Below, in pieces: positions 1 through 6,396 of a stretch of DNA of 64,000 nucleotides. The notes under the pieces are model-generated. The model worked only from the letters and a program-made list of their open reading frames with translations. It had not been told where the DNA came from and searched no databases. Source of the stretch: Candidatus Zipacnadum vermilionense (GTDB lineage: Bacteria; Armatimonadota; Zipacnadia; Zipacnadales; Zipacnadaceae); contig JALGSV010000009.1 in NCBI GenBank assembly GCA_029821755.1, positions 1 through 64,000 on the forward strand, written 5' to 3'. The position numbers and the translations under genes are program-made. Every line of letters begins with the position of its first letter. Position 1 is the first letter of the stretch.

Positions 1-123
1 ATGAGCTACAAGTTCCACCATAAGGCCTCCGGCAAGCAGCTTACCGATGACCAGACCCTGGCTGACGCCGGAGTCAAGGACGGCGATGTCATGCGCCTGC
101 AGCCGGAGATCACTGCGGGATAA
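1..123 (+). CDS. Ubiquitin-like protein, C-terminal half (partial, 5' end off window)
   Basis: The 40 visible codons align by eye with the second half of the ubiquitin fold: the pattern GKQLTDDQTLADAGVKDGDV followed by a final strand corresponds to ubiquitin's [20 protein letters not shown] and last strand. The protein ends in Thr-Ala-Gly, so the terminal residue is a glycine already exposed for adenylation, and no precursor tail needs removal. The first visible ATG is probably internal, since a whole ubiquitin-like domain needs about 75 residues. Its stop overlaps the start of the E1 gene (TAATG), which implies translational coupling. By family knowledge it would be the modifier activated by the adjacent E1 and passed to the E2. 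A YukD/EsaB-like fold is the alternative name for the same half-domain. The function is inferred from context. Confidence 0.8.
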   Translation: MSYKFHHKASGKQLTDDQTLADAGVKDGDVMRLQPEITAG

Positions 124-1328
124 TGGATGCCGACGAACCCGGTTTAGATATTCTCGATCTCACCGTAGAGCCCGAGGACGACGACCGCTACGCCCGCTTC
201 CGCCTTATCCACTGGTGGGACCAGCAGCGTCTCCATGAGGCCCGCGTCCTGGTCGTTGGCGCCGGCGCCCTGGGCAACGAAATCGTCAAGCAACTGGGCC
301 TGCTCGGCGTCGGCCATGTCCTGGTCGCGGACATGGACATTATCGAGCGGTCCAACCTCACCCGCTCGGTGCTCTTCCGCGAGAAGGACCTGGGCCGGCG
401 CAAGGCCGAGGTCGCCTGCCGCGCCTTGGAAGACCTCAACCCCGAGGTCACCGCCCAGCCCTTCGTCGGCAACACCGTCTACGACCTGGGGGCTGGTGTC
501 TACAGCGAGATGGACTTGGTCTTTGGCGCGCTGGACAATCGCGAGGCCCGCGTCTCCATCAACCAGCACTGCTGGAACCACAATATCCCCTGGGTAGACG
601 GCGCCATCGAGGTCATGCAGGGCGTGGCCCGCATGTTCCTGCCCCCGGACGGCCCCTGCTACGAGTGCACCATGTCGGAGCTGGACTACAAGCTCCTGAA
701 CATGCGCCGCTCCTGCGCCCTGCTCACCCGCGCGGAGATGCTCGCCGGCAAGGTCCCCACCACCCCCACCACCGCCTCGGTGATCGCCGGAATTCAGGTG
801 CAGGAGGCGGTCAAGTACCTCCACCGCGACCGCGGCCTGCCCCTGCTGGATGGGAAGGCGTTTGTTTTCAACGGTCTCAGCAACGATTCGTACATCGTCG
901 AATACCAGCGCCGCGAGGACTGCCTGGCCCACTACACCTACCCGGAGGTCTGCCCGACCAACTTCGGCAGCGAGACGCCGGTGGGGGAGGCCCTGGAGTT
1001 CGTGCGACGAGAGATGGGCCCGGAGGCGGTCCTGGACCTCTCCCGCGAGGTCTGCGTAGCCCTACGCTGCAAGCACTGCGACGAGGTGCAGCCGCTGTTC
1101 CGCTCCCTGGGCCAGGTAACGGAGGCCGAGGGCCGCTGCCCCACCTGCGAGGAGATGCGCGAGCCGGAGCTGATGCACACCATCGAGGGCGACGAACCGT
1201 ACCTGGACAAGACCCTGGGCCAGTTAGGGATCCCGCCCTACGACATCTTCACGGGGCGGGTGGGGCTGGAGATGAAGCATTACGTCATGGGAGCGGATAG
1301 GGCGGAGGTGATGGGGAAGCTGGCCTAG
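123..1328 (+). CDS. E1-like ubiquitin-activating enzyme (ThiF/UBA3-type)
   Basis: This 401-residue protein should adenylate the C-terminal Gly of the upstream ubiquitin-like protein and carry it as a thioester. A Rossmann nucleotide site, GAGALG, lies at residues 46-51, followed by the ADMDIIERSNLTR strand/turn (69-81) with Asp70 and Asp72 and the Arg/Lys-rich DLGRRKAEV stretch, as in eukaryotic UBA3 and MoeB. The helix-loop after CYEC (179-182) has Cys198 (RRSC) where UBA3 carries its catalytic Cys. CYEC is normally half of a zinc knuckle. The expected partner CxxC appears as Cys267-x2-His270, a candidate Cys-to-His change. A separate C-terminal zinc ribbon has CKHC (316-319) and CPTC (339-342). 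The length is short for a eukaryotic E1 and closer to UBA3. The start overlaps the preceding stop. It lies in an operon with E2, RING and JAMM genes. Confidence 0.93.
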   Translation: MDADEPGLDILDLTVEPEDDDRYARFRLIHWWDQQRLHEARVLVVGAGALGNEIVKQLGLLGVGHVLVADMDIIERSNLTRSVLFREKDLGRRKAEVACRALEDLNPEVTAQPFVGNTVYDLGAGVYSEMDLVFGALDNREARVSINQHCWNHNIPWVDGAIEVMQGVARMFLPPDGPCYECTMSELDYKLLNMRRSCALLTRAEMLAGKVPTTPTTASVIAGIQVQEAVKYLHRDRGLPLLDGKAFVFNGLSNDSYIVEYQRREDCLAHYTYPEVCPTNFGSETPVGEALEFVRREMGPEAVLDLSREVCVALRCKHCDEVQPLFRSLGQVTEAEGRCPTCEEMREPELMHTIEGDEPYLDKTLGQLGIPPYDIFTGRVGLEMKHYVMGADRAEVMGKLA

Positions 1329-1418
1329 TGGAGGGGTCGGACTCCAACCGCCATCCAGCCGAATGTCCAGTTGCGCGTCGTCCTGCAAGGCGGCGTTCCA
1401 CCCCACCAACCACCAGCG

Positions 1419-1438
1419 GGCGGCACATGAAGTGCCGC
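1419..1438. repeat. Small hairpin between E1 and first JAMM gene
   Basis: A perfect 7-bp inverted repeat, GCGGCAC at 1420-1426 and GTGCCGC at 1432-1438, sits in the 142-bp gap between the E1 stop and the next start. This is the only sizeable gap among the otherwise tightly packed first genes. It resembles the many intergenic palindromes of this genome and has no U-tract, so it is more likely a repeat remnant or weak attenuator than a terminator. Confidence 0.4.
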
Positions 1439-1470
1439 TCCTACCCGACCGGCCTTGCCGCCTGAGAACT

Positions 1471-2436
1471 ATGCCTGACCAGCCCGTACCCGAATTCACC
1501 CCGACCGACGACCTCCCTATCGCCCTCCCCTCCCCCGCCGAGGAGCCCTCTCCCTCTGCCTCCCCTCCGCCCCGGGTGCTGCTGTCCCAGACCGCCCTTG
1601 CGGCCATCCGCGAGCATGGGTATACCGACACCGCCCACGAGTGCGGGGGGGTGATGGTCGGGGAGAAGCTGGACGGCGACCGGGGACCGATGGTGCTGGT
1701 GGAGGCCGTCATCGCCGGGGCGCATACCGACAACCGGCGCGGGTCGGTGACCTTTACCCACGAGACCTGGGAACAGATCAACCAGGAAAAGGATCAGAAC
1801 TACAGCGACCTGCGCATCGTCGGCTGGTATCACACCCACCCCGGCTTCGGGATCTTCCTGTCCGACTATGACCAGTTCATCCAGGCCAACTTCTTCAACC
1901 TGCCCTGGAATGTCGCCTTCGTGCTCGACCCGCTCTCCGGCGAGTCGGGCGCTTTCGGCTGGGTAGAAGGGAAGATCACCCGCCTCCCGGAATATGAGTC
2001 CTACGCCGTGGCCGACGAACATCCGCCGGCTCCCGCGGAGGGAGAGCCGGTCGCCGAGGCGGAGTCGGAGGCTGCCGAAACCGCTGCCGAACCCGAGTCG
2101 CCGCCGCTCCTGCGCCGCCCGCTGCGCTGGGGAATAGTCGGCACGGTATTAGCCAGTCTGGTGCTGCTGGCGCTGGTGATTCTGTCGCTGCTGGGGATGG
2201 GGCTGATGCTGGATCAGCAACGTCTGCCGGCGTCGCCGCCCCCGGTGTCGATGCCTCCCGCCCCGGTTCCGGCAGCTTCACCAGCCGCCCCGGGCCCGGC
2301 TTCAACCGAGGCCCCGGCCCCGACCGAGGCGCCGCCGACTGAGGCCGGCCCGCCCCCGTCAGCGTCCAATCAGGAGAACGCTCCCGCGCCGGAAGCGCCG
2401 CATGACTCCAGCCCCCTCGAACAACCCGAGCCCTGA
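1471..2436 (+). CDS. JAMM/JAB isopeptidase with membrane anchor (JAMM-1)
   Basis: This 321-residue protein is a predicted zinc metalloprotease that would remove the ubiquitin-like modifier. The complete JAMM signature is present: Glu57 (HECGG), His121 and His123 (HTHPGFG), seven residues, Ser131, then Asp134. A long hydrophobic helix at about 220-247 follows an acidic Ala/Glu/Pro linker, and the last 70 residues are Pro/Ala-rich. The catalytic domain is therefore N-terminal and tethered to the membrane, probably facing the cytoplasm. The ATG at 1471 was chosen because the longer open frame back to 1363 encodes intergenic repeat sequence and lacks similarity to the domain. The gene overlaps the next JAMM gene by 35 bp. 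RadC is excluded by the lack of its helix-hairpin-helix part. Confidence 0.9.
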   Translation: MPDQPVPEFTPTDDLPIALPSPAEEPSPSASPPPRVLLSQTALAAIREHGYTDTAHECGGVMVGEKLDGDRGPMVLVEAVIAGAHTDNRRGSVTFTHETWEQINQEKDQNYSDLRIVGWYHTHPGFGIFLSDYDQFIQANFFNLPWNVAFVLDPLSGESGAFGWVEGKITRLPEYESYAVADEHPPAPAEGEPVAEAESEAAETAAEPESPPLLRRPLRWGIVGTVLASLVLLALVILSLLGMGLMLDQQRLPASPPPVSMPPAPVPAASPAAPGPASTEAPAPTEAPPTEAGPPPSASNQENAPAPEAPHDSSPLEQPEP

Positions 2437-3118
2437 CGACCTGGAGATCGAGATCGGCGAGTCCTCCGCCGAGGCCGAGGCGCTGGGGGAGGATCCTGCC
2501 CATCGCGAGGGCGTGAACCTCCTCACCTTGGGCAAGCCGGCGCATGACCCGCGCTTTCTGGTCGGCTATCCCTGCCTCAAACAGGTTCTGGCCCACGGAC
2601 AGCGGCACGAGGACACGGAGATCGGCGGCGTCCTGCTGGGCCGCATCTGGCGCTGCGAGCGCGGCCGGGTCACCGAGGTGACCGAGACCGTGCCCGCCGA
2701 GAACACCGAGGCAGGCCTCGGCCACGTGACTTTCTCGCACGAAACCTGGCAAGAGATATATAATGAGGTGGACAGGCGACCACCGGAGTTGAAGATCGTC
2801 GGCTGGTACCACAGCCATCCCGGCTTCGGGGTCTTCTTTTCCCAGCAGGACCGCTTCATCCAGCGGCATTTCTTCGGCGGCGAGGGCCAACTCGGGATCG
2901 TGGTCGACCCCCAGCGGATGGCTGTAGCCGCCTTCGAGACCCGGGACGGCGAGGTCGTGGCGCTGCCGGGTCTGCTCCTGTCCGCCGACCACGACACCCA
3001 CGCGGCCGCCCAGGGGCTGCTGCACAAGCTATCCTTCCCCCCGGCCGGGGAGAAGAGGGGAGTATTGCAGCGGCTTTCCGAACCGCTGCATAATCTGATC
3101 GAAGGTAATGGAGGTTAG
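2402..3118 (+). CDS. JAMM/JAB isopeptidase ending in Gly-Gly (JAMM-2)
   Basis: A 238-residue soluble JAMM protease starts inside the preceding gene (35-bp overlap, different frame). Its metal site is intact: Glu73 (TEIGG), His137, His139 (HSHPGFG), Ser147 and Asp150. The domain core from about 68 to 190 is clearly paralogous to the preceding gene (shared strings such as VTFxHETW, IVGWYHxHPGFG), but there is no membrane helix. The C-terminal tail of about 50 residues is helical-looking and ends in Asn-Gly-Gly. A terminal GG on a protease is odd and might be chance, or might make it a conjugation substrate. The predicted role is removal of the operon's modifier from targets. The substrate is unknown. 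Confidence 0.9.
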   Translation: MTPAPSNNPSPDDLEIEIGESSAEAEALGEDPAHREGVNLLTLGKPAHDPRFLVGYPCLKQVLAHGQRHEDTEIGGVLLGRIWRCERGRVTEVTETVPAENTEAGLGHVTFSHETWQEIYNEVDRRPPELKIVGWYHSHPGFGVFFSQQDRFIQRHFFGGEGQLGIVVDPQRMAVAAFETRDGEVVALPGLLLSADHDTHAAAQGLLHKLSFPPAGEKRGVLQRLSEPLHNLIEGNGG

Positions 3119-3126
3119 AGCCAGGT

Positions 3127-3675
3127 TTGACTAACGCCCGTTTGCGCCGCCTATACGCCGATTACCGGGATGTGACCGAGCAATTTGCCGGGCATCCCTA
3201 TATCACCGTAACTCCGCTGCGGGGCAATCCGCCCGAGGCTTACGAGGTGCGCTACCGCATCCCCGGCCTGGAGCTGGACACCGCTTCCAACCGCCCCCGT
3301 CGCCGCGACCAGCACATTGCCCACATCTACCTGCAGGACACCTACCCGCGGGAGAAGCCCAAGTGCGCCATGGAGACGCCGATCTTCCACCCCAACTTTG
3401 GGTCGTACATCTGCATTGATGACTACTGGTTCGCGGGTACGACGCTGTGCTACATCATCATCCACATCGGAGAAATGATCCAGTACCAGAACTACAACCC
3501 CAAGAGCCCGCTGGACCCGGTCGCCGCACGCTGGGCCCAGCAGAACGAGCGTCTGCTCCCGGTGGGCAACCTCGATCTCTCCCAGCCGGAGTTAGACATA
3601 GACTTCCTCGGCGAGGGCGGTGAAGAGACCCCCACCCCGGCGGCCGAGGAGGACATGGACATCCAGCTGTGCTAG
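3127..3675 (+). CDS. E2-like ubiquitin-conjugating enzyme (UBC fold)
   Basis: This 182-residue protein should take the modifier from the E1 as a thioester and pass it on. The UBC core is canonical: an N-terminal helix (RLRRLYADYRDV), a beta meander, then HPN at residues 88-90, the catalytic Cys96 in YICIDDYW, and the downstream NPKSPLDPVA segment (124-133) that matches the NPDDPL helix-loop of eukaryotic E2s. HPN is the oxyanion motif that many bacterial E2-like proteins lack, so its presence makes this a eukaryote-like E2. An acidic tail of about 40 residues follows the fold and ends in Cys. The start is TTG, nine bases after the preceding stop, chosen because it places helix 1 correctly. 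It is flanked by JAMM-2 and a small membrane protein. Confidence 0.93.
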   Translation: MTNARLRRLYADYRDVTEQFAGHPYITVTPLRGNPPEAYEVRYRIPGLELDTASNRPRRRDQHIAHIYLQDTYPREKPKCAMETPIFHPNFGSYICIDDYWFAGTTLCYIIIHIGEMIQYQNYNPKSPLDPVAARWAQQNERLLPVGNLDLSQPELDIDFLGEGGEETPTPAAEEDMDIQLC

Positions 3676-3687
3676 CGTGGGGGGGGA

Positions 3688-3717
3688 GCGCGAGCTGGAA
3701 AGCCCGCGCTACGCGGA
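3688..3717. repeat. Palindromic repeat R1, single copy
   Basis: A copy of the R1 family (reverse orientation) ends in ACGCGGA and carries the GCGGGC-like stem around GGAAA (here GCGAGCTGGAAAGCCCGCGC). It occupies the short gap between the E2 gene and the small membrane protein, so the repeat family has entered even the ubiquitin-like operon. No promoter is visible in it. Confidence 0.7.
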
Positions 3718-3725
3718 CCGATACC

Positions 3726-3974
3726 ATGCGCTACCTGATCGAATATCATCAGACCGGCCAGCCCCCTTCCCGCTGGCGCGCCTTCTGGCAGCAGGTGCTG
3801 GCCTGGGTGATCCTGGTCGCCTTCGCCGCCATAACCGTGACCCTGGCGATCTTCTTCTTCAGCGTAGTCGCCTCCATCGTCGCCGCGCTGCTCATCATCG
3901 GCGCCCTCACCGCGCTGGTTTTCCGGCTCCGCTACGGCCCCGGCTGGTGGTGGCGAGTCGGCCGCAAGCGCTAA
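3726..3974 (+). CDS. Small two-helix membrane protein of the ubiquitin-like operon
   Basis: This 82-residue protein is not recognised. It starts MRYLIEYHQTG and has one long or two tightly packed hydrophobic segments (about residues 24-68, rich in Val, Ile, Phe and Ala) followed by a basic WWWRVGRKR end. The ATG at 3726 follows an R1 repeat; a GTG at 3669 would only add translated repeat. Its place between the E2 and the RING protein suggests it is a membrane partner that helps bring the conjugation machinery to the bilayer. That role is inference only. Confidence 0.65.
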   Translation: MRYLIEYHQTGQPPSRWRAFWQQVLAWVILVAFAAITVTLAIFFFSVVASIVAALLIIGALTALVFRLRYGPGWWWRVGRKR

Positions 3975-4023
3975 GACCCCCGAAGTTGTTCCACAGACAT
4001 TTGTCGTCGTGCCTACCGTCACC

Positions 4024-4875
4024 ATGCGTTGTCCCGCTTGCCATCAAAACATACGAGTTCAGGGCAAGTTCTGCCCCAAGTGCGGGGACCAGATCTTTGG
4101 CCTGCCTGTCCACGGATCGGGGGGGCCCGAGGGGCCGTCGGAACCCTCCGTGCCTCCCCCGCCTGCCCAGGACTCGGCCATTCCCGTCCCGCCACCGCCC
4201 CCACCGACGGCGTATGCGCCCACATCTCCCCCTCCACCCGGCTCCGTGGCAATTGACGACGACTTCAGCACCAGCCTCTATCCTAGCCCCCCCGCCTCCG
4301 AGCCGGTGCTGGACATCACGCTCGAGGACGACACTCCCGGCGCCACCAGCCTGGCCGAGGCGATCGGCAAGGTCTGCCCCTACTGCCGCTTCCCCATCAA
4401 GGCCGGCGAGCCCGTGCAGATTTGCCCCAGTTGCGGCGAGCCGCACCACCGCGACTGCTGGCAGGAGAACGGTGGCTGTACCATCTACGGCTGCCGGTCT
4501 AGCCCGGCCATGGCCGGCACCGCCGCGGCCCCGGTAGCCGTGCCCAGCCAGACGTTGCCGCAGTGGCCCGGCTATGGAGACGGAGGTTACCAGTCCACCT
4601 CCCTGCCTCGCGATGCCATCGCCCTGCTGGAGGCGGAGCTAACCCGCCTGGCCACCAACGCCCTGGCCTTCGCGCTGCTGGGCTTCCTGGGCCTAACGGC
4701 GGTGATCGGTCTGCTCACGGGCGTCTCGGTCCTGGGCCAGATCTCCCACTCGGGCTTGCGCGCCTCCCGCGCCCGCGGCCTGGCCTGGGCCGCGGTCGGC
4801 CTGTCCGTCTTCTGGCTGATCATCATTATCGGCCTCCTCGTGGTAGGTGCCCAGATAATCAGCAGCGTCGGCTGA
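4024..4875 (+). CDS. Membrane-bound Prok-RING-type protein, candidate E3 ligase
   Basis: Numbering here follows a GTG start at 4009; the ATG at 4024 is five codons later. An N-terminal zinc ribbon (CPAC 8-11, CPKC 22-25) is followed by a Pro-rich linker of about 80 residues. Then comes a RING-like cross-brace, CPYC (123-126), CPSC (139-142), HH (146-147), Cys150, Cys157, Cys162: the C-x2-C...C-x2-C-x3-H-x2-C...C spacing of the Prokaryotic RING finger family 1. Two C-terminal transmembrane helices (about 215-237 and 257-283) form a DUF4190-like hairpin. By analogy it would bind the E2 and direct transfer of the modifier at the membrane. Direct E3 activity of Prok-RING proteins is not something the sequence can prove. 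It sits between the small membrane protein and JAMM-3. Confidence 0.87.
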   Translation: MRCPACHQNIRVQGKFCPKCGDQIFGLPVHGSGGPEGPSEPSVPPPPAQDSAIPVPPPPPPTAYAPTSPPPPGSVAIDDDFSTSLYPSPPASEPVLDITLEDDTPGATSLAEAIGKVCPYCRFPIKAGEPVQICPSCGEPHHRDCWQENGGCTIYGCRSSPAMAGTAAAPVAVPSQTLPQWPGYGDGGYQSTSLPRDAIALLEAELTRLATNALAFALLGFLGLTAVIGLLTGVSVLGQISHSGLRASRARGLAWAAVGLSVFWLIIIIGLLVVGAQIISSVG

Positions 4876-4922
4876 GCGCCTGCGGAGCGGCCGCAGGGAG
4901 CTCGGCCCCGCACCTGAAACCC

Positions 4923-5525
4923 ATGCCCACCTCCCCTCTCAACCGCCGCCCCGCCTCTCCTCTCTTCGCCCTGGCCGAGAAGGGCTCCACCACCAGTGAG
5001 TCTCTTGACGTCTACCTCCACCTTGACGCGCTGGAGGATATTCTCGACGTCGTCAACCCCCGCGACCGCGACGAGGCCGGCGGCCTGCTCGCCGGGGAGT
5101 CGGACCAGGACGACACCGGTCCCTACCTCCTCGTCCGCCGCGCCCTGCCCGCCCGCCGCGCCCGCGGGAAGCGTATCTCTCTCACCTTCACTCCCGAGGC
5201 CTGGGAGGACCTGTGGACTGCTCACGACCGCGAGTGCCCCGACTTGGCCGTGGTGGGCTGGTACCACACCCATCCCGGCCTGGGCGTCTTCCTCTCCGAA
5301 CAGGACCAGTTCATCCATCGTCACTTCTTTACGGCAGGCCACCAAATCGCCCTCGTCTACGATCCTGACGAATTCCGCTGGGGCGTCTTCTACTGGGACG
5401 GCGAGGGTTTGCGCGCTGCGCGCGGGCTGTATGTCTACTCCGAAACCGCCCGCTCCTACCCCGCGCTGGAGCAGGCCTTGCGTGAAGTCACCCCAGAGTG
5501 GATAATATTGCACGATCAGGACTGA
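4923..5525 (+). CDS. JAMM/JAB isopeptidase, third copy (JAMM-3)
   Basis: This 200-residue JAMM metalloprotease has Glu51 (DEAGG), His115 and His117 (HTHPGLG), Ser125 and Asp128 all present. It is the shortest of the three, with no membrane helix and a compact C-terminus (EWIILHDQD). The surrounding motif ITLTFTPEAW/VVGWYHTHPG matches the other two, so the three arose by duplication but are well diverged. The ATG at 4923 follows the RING gene by 47 bp that contain a short GC-rich palindrome; the open frame upstream overlaps the RING gene and is a shadow. The predicted role is deconjugation or recycling of the modifier, perhaps with a different target range from JAMM-1 and JAMM-2. Confidence 0.9.
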   Translation: MPTSPLNRRPASPLFALAEKGSTTSESLDVYLHLDALEDILDVVNPRDRDEAGGLLAGESDQDDTGPYLLVRRALPARRARGKRISLTFTPEAWEDLWTAHDRECPDLAVVGWYHTHPGLGVFLSEQDQFIHRHFFTAGHQIALVYDPDEFRWGVFYWDGEGLRAARGLYVYSETARSYPALEQALREVTPEWIILHDQD

Positions 5526-5540
5526 CAGGAGGGTTTCACT

Positions 5541-6071
5541 ATGCGCGATGTTCTGGGAGTTCTGCAGGAGGCCCTGACGGTGGAGCACGACGGCGAGGCC
5601 TTCTACCGCCGCGCCGCCGACACTTGCAGCAACCCGATGGCCCGGGAGACGTTCCTGGCCCTGGCGGAAGTGGAGAAGCAGCACGCCTCGTATTTCCAGG
5701 CCTACTACGACGCCATGTCCGCGACGAAGCAGTGGCCGGCCGCCAGCCCGGTGGAGCTGGCCCCCCACGAGGTCCCCGCGATGGCCAAGGCCATCTACGA
5801 CCAGGCCCGTTGCGACGCCCAGGAGTGCGACGTGGTGATGTGCGCCGAGCTGCACCAGCTTTACGCCACGGCCATGGACAAGGAGCGCCAGTCGATCGCG
5901 CTGTACCAGACCCAGGCCGCCGAGTCCGACAGCGGGGACCAGCAGACCTTCTTCCAGTTCCTGGTAGGCCAGGAGCAGGGCCATCTGGAGATCCTCGCCA
6001 ACACCCAGAAATACCTCGACGACCCGAGCCACTGGTTCTTCGACCAGGAGCAGTGGATAGTGGAGGGGTAG
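5541..6071 (+). CDS. Ferritin-like / rubrerythrin-family di-iron protein
   Basis: This 176-residue four-helix protein has ligands spaced as in rubrerythrin-type di-iron sites: Glu19, ExxH at 45-48 (EKQH), Glu115 and ExxH at 145-148 (EQGH). It lacks the C-terminal rubredoxin domain. Family members reduce peroxide or handle iron and oxygen. A strong AGGAGG ribosome site lies 9 bases before the ATG, and the gene begins 15 bp after JAMM-3, so it is probably cotranscribed with the ubiquitin-like operon. Whether it is a partner, a substrate or just a neighbour cannot be told from sequence. Confidence 0.8.
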   Translation: MRDVLGVLQEALTVEHDGEAFYRRAADTCSNPMARETFLALAEVEKQHASYFQAYYDAMSATKQWPAASPVELAPHEVPAMAKAIYDQARCDAQECDVVMCAELHQLYATAMDKERQSIALYQTQAAESDSGDQQTFFQFLVGQEQGHLEILANTQKYLDDPSHWFFDQEQWIVEG

Positions 6072-6125
6072 GACGGGCGTCTCGCCCGTCCGGGTAGGGG
6101 CGCAATTCATTGTGCCCATCTAGGA
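6070..6125. repeat. Palindromes of R4 and R5 type
   Basis: GACGGGCGTCTCGCCCGTC (R4: stem around the loop GTCTC) is followed directly by TAGGGGCGCAATTCATTGTGCCC (R5-like). The R4 stem differs from the copies at 8974, 46081 and 56128 on both sides of the loop together, so pairing is kept. Confidence 0.6.
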
Positions 6126-6135
6126 GGGCAATCTC

Positions 6136-6351
6136 ATGAGGGAAGGCCGGACAATTCGAGCGATTCGAGAAGCGATTGCGAGGGGTCACCTGCGAGAGCC
6201 GTTTGGTCCGTCCGAGGTCAACCGAGTTCTTGGGATAAACTATGCTGGCGTGTTTCTCCCGAAGCACAGAGCGGGCAATCCAGGCGACAATACTGAGCTA
6301 TTCATTCAGGTGAGCCACCGTCCCGCTCTGTATCGACTACGCCAAAAATAG
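6136..6351 (+). CDS. Small conserved-looking protein, possible winged-helix fold
   Basis: A 71-residue protein has a strong AGGAGG site eight bases before its ATG. The N-terminal half (IREAIARGHLREPFGPSEVNRVL) reads like a helix-turn-helix, and the C-terminal half holds FLPKHRAGNPG and a final strand LYRLRQK. I do not recognise a named family. It may be the last gene of the ubiquitin-like operon or independent. A DNA-binding role is a guess from helix pattern only. Confidence 0.6.
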   Translation: MREGRTIRAIREAIARGHLREPFGPSEVNRVLGINYAGVFLPKHRAGNPGDNTELFIQVSHRPALYRLRQK

Positions 6352-6396
6352 GTGGCTGAGTACACCCCCACCGCGGCGAGGGGAGAATTGCCTAGG

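Noticed and set aside
123-1328. Calling the ThiF protein MoeB or a thiamine enzyme
   Set aside because: Neighbouring E2, RING and JAMM genes, the adjacent Ubl with a Gly end, and UBA3-like spacing favour an E1.
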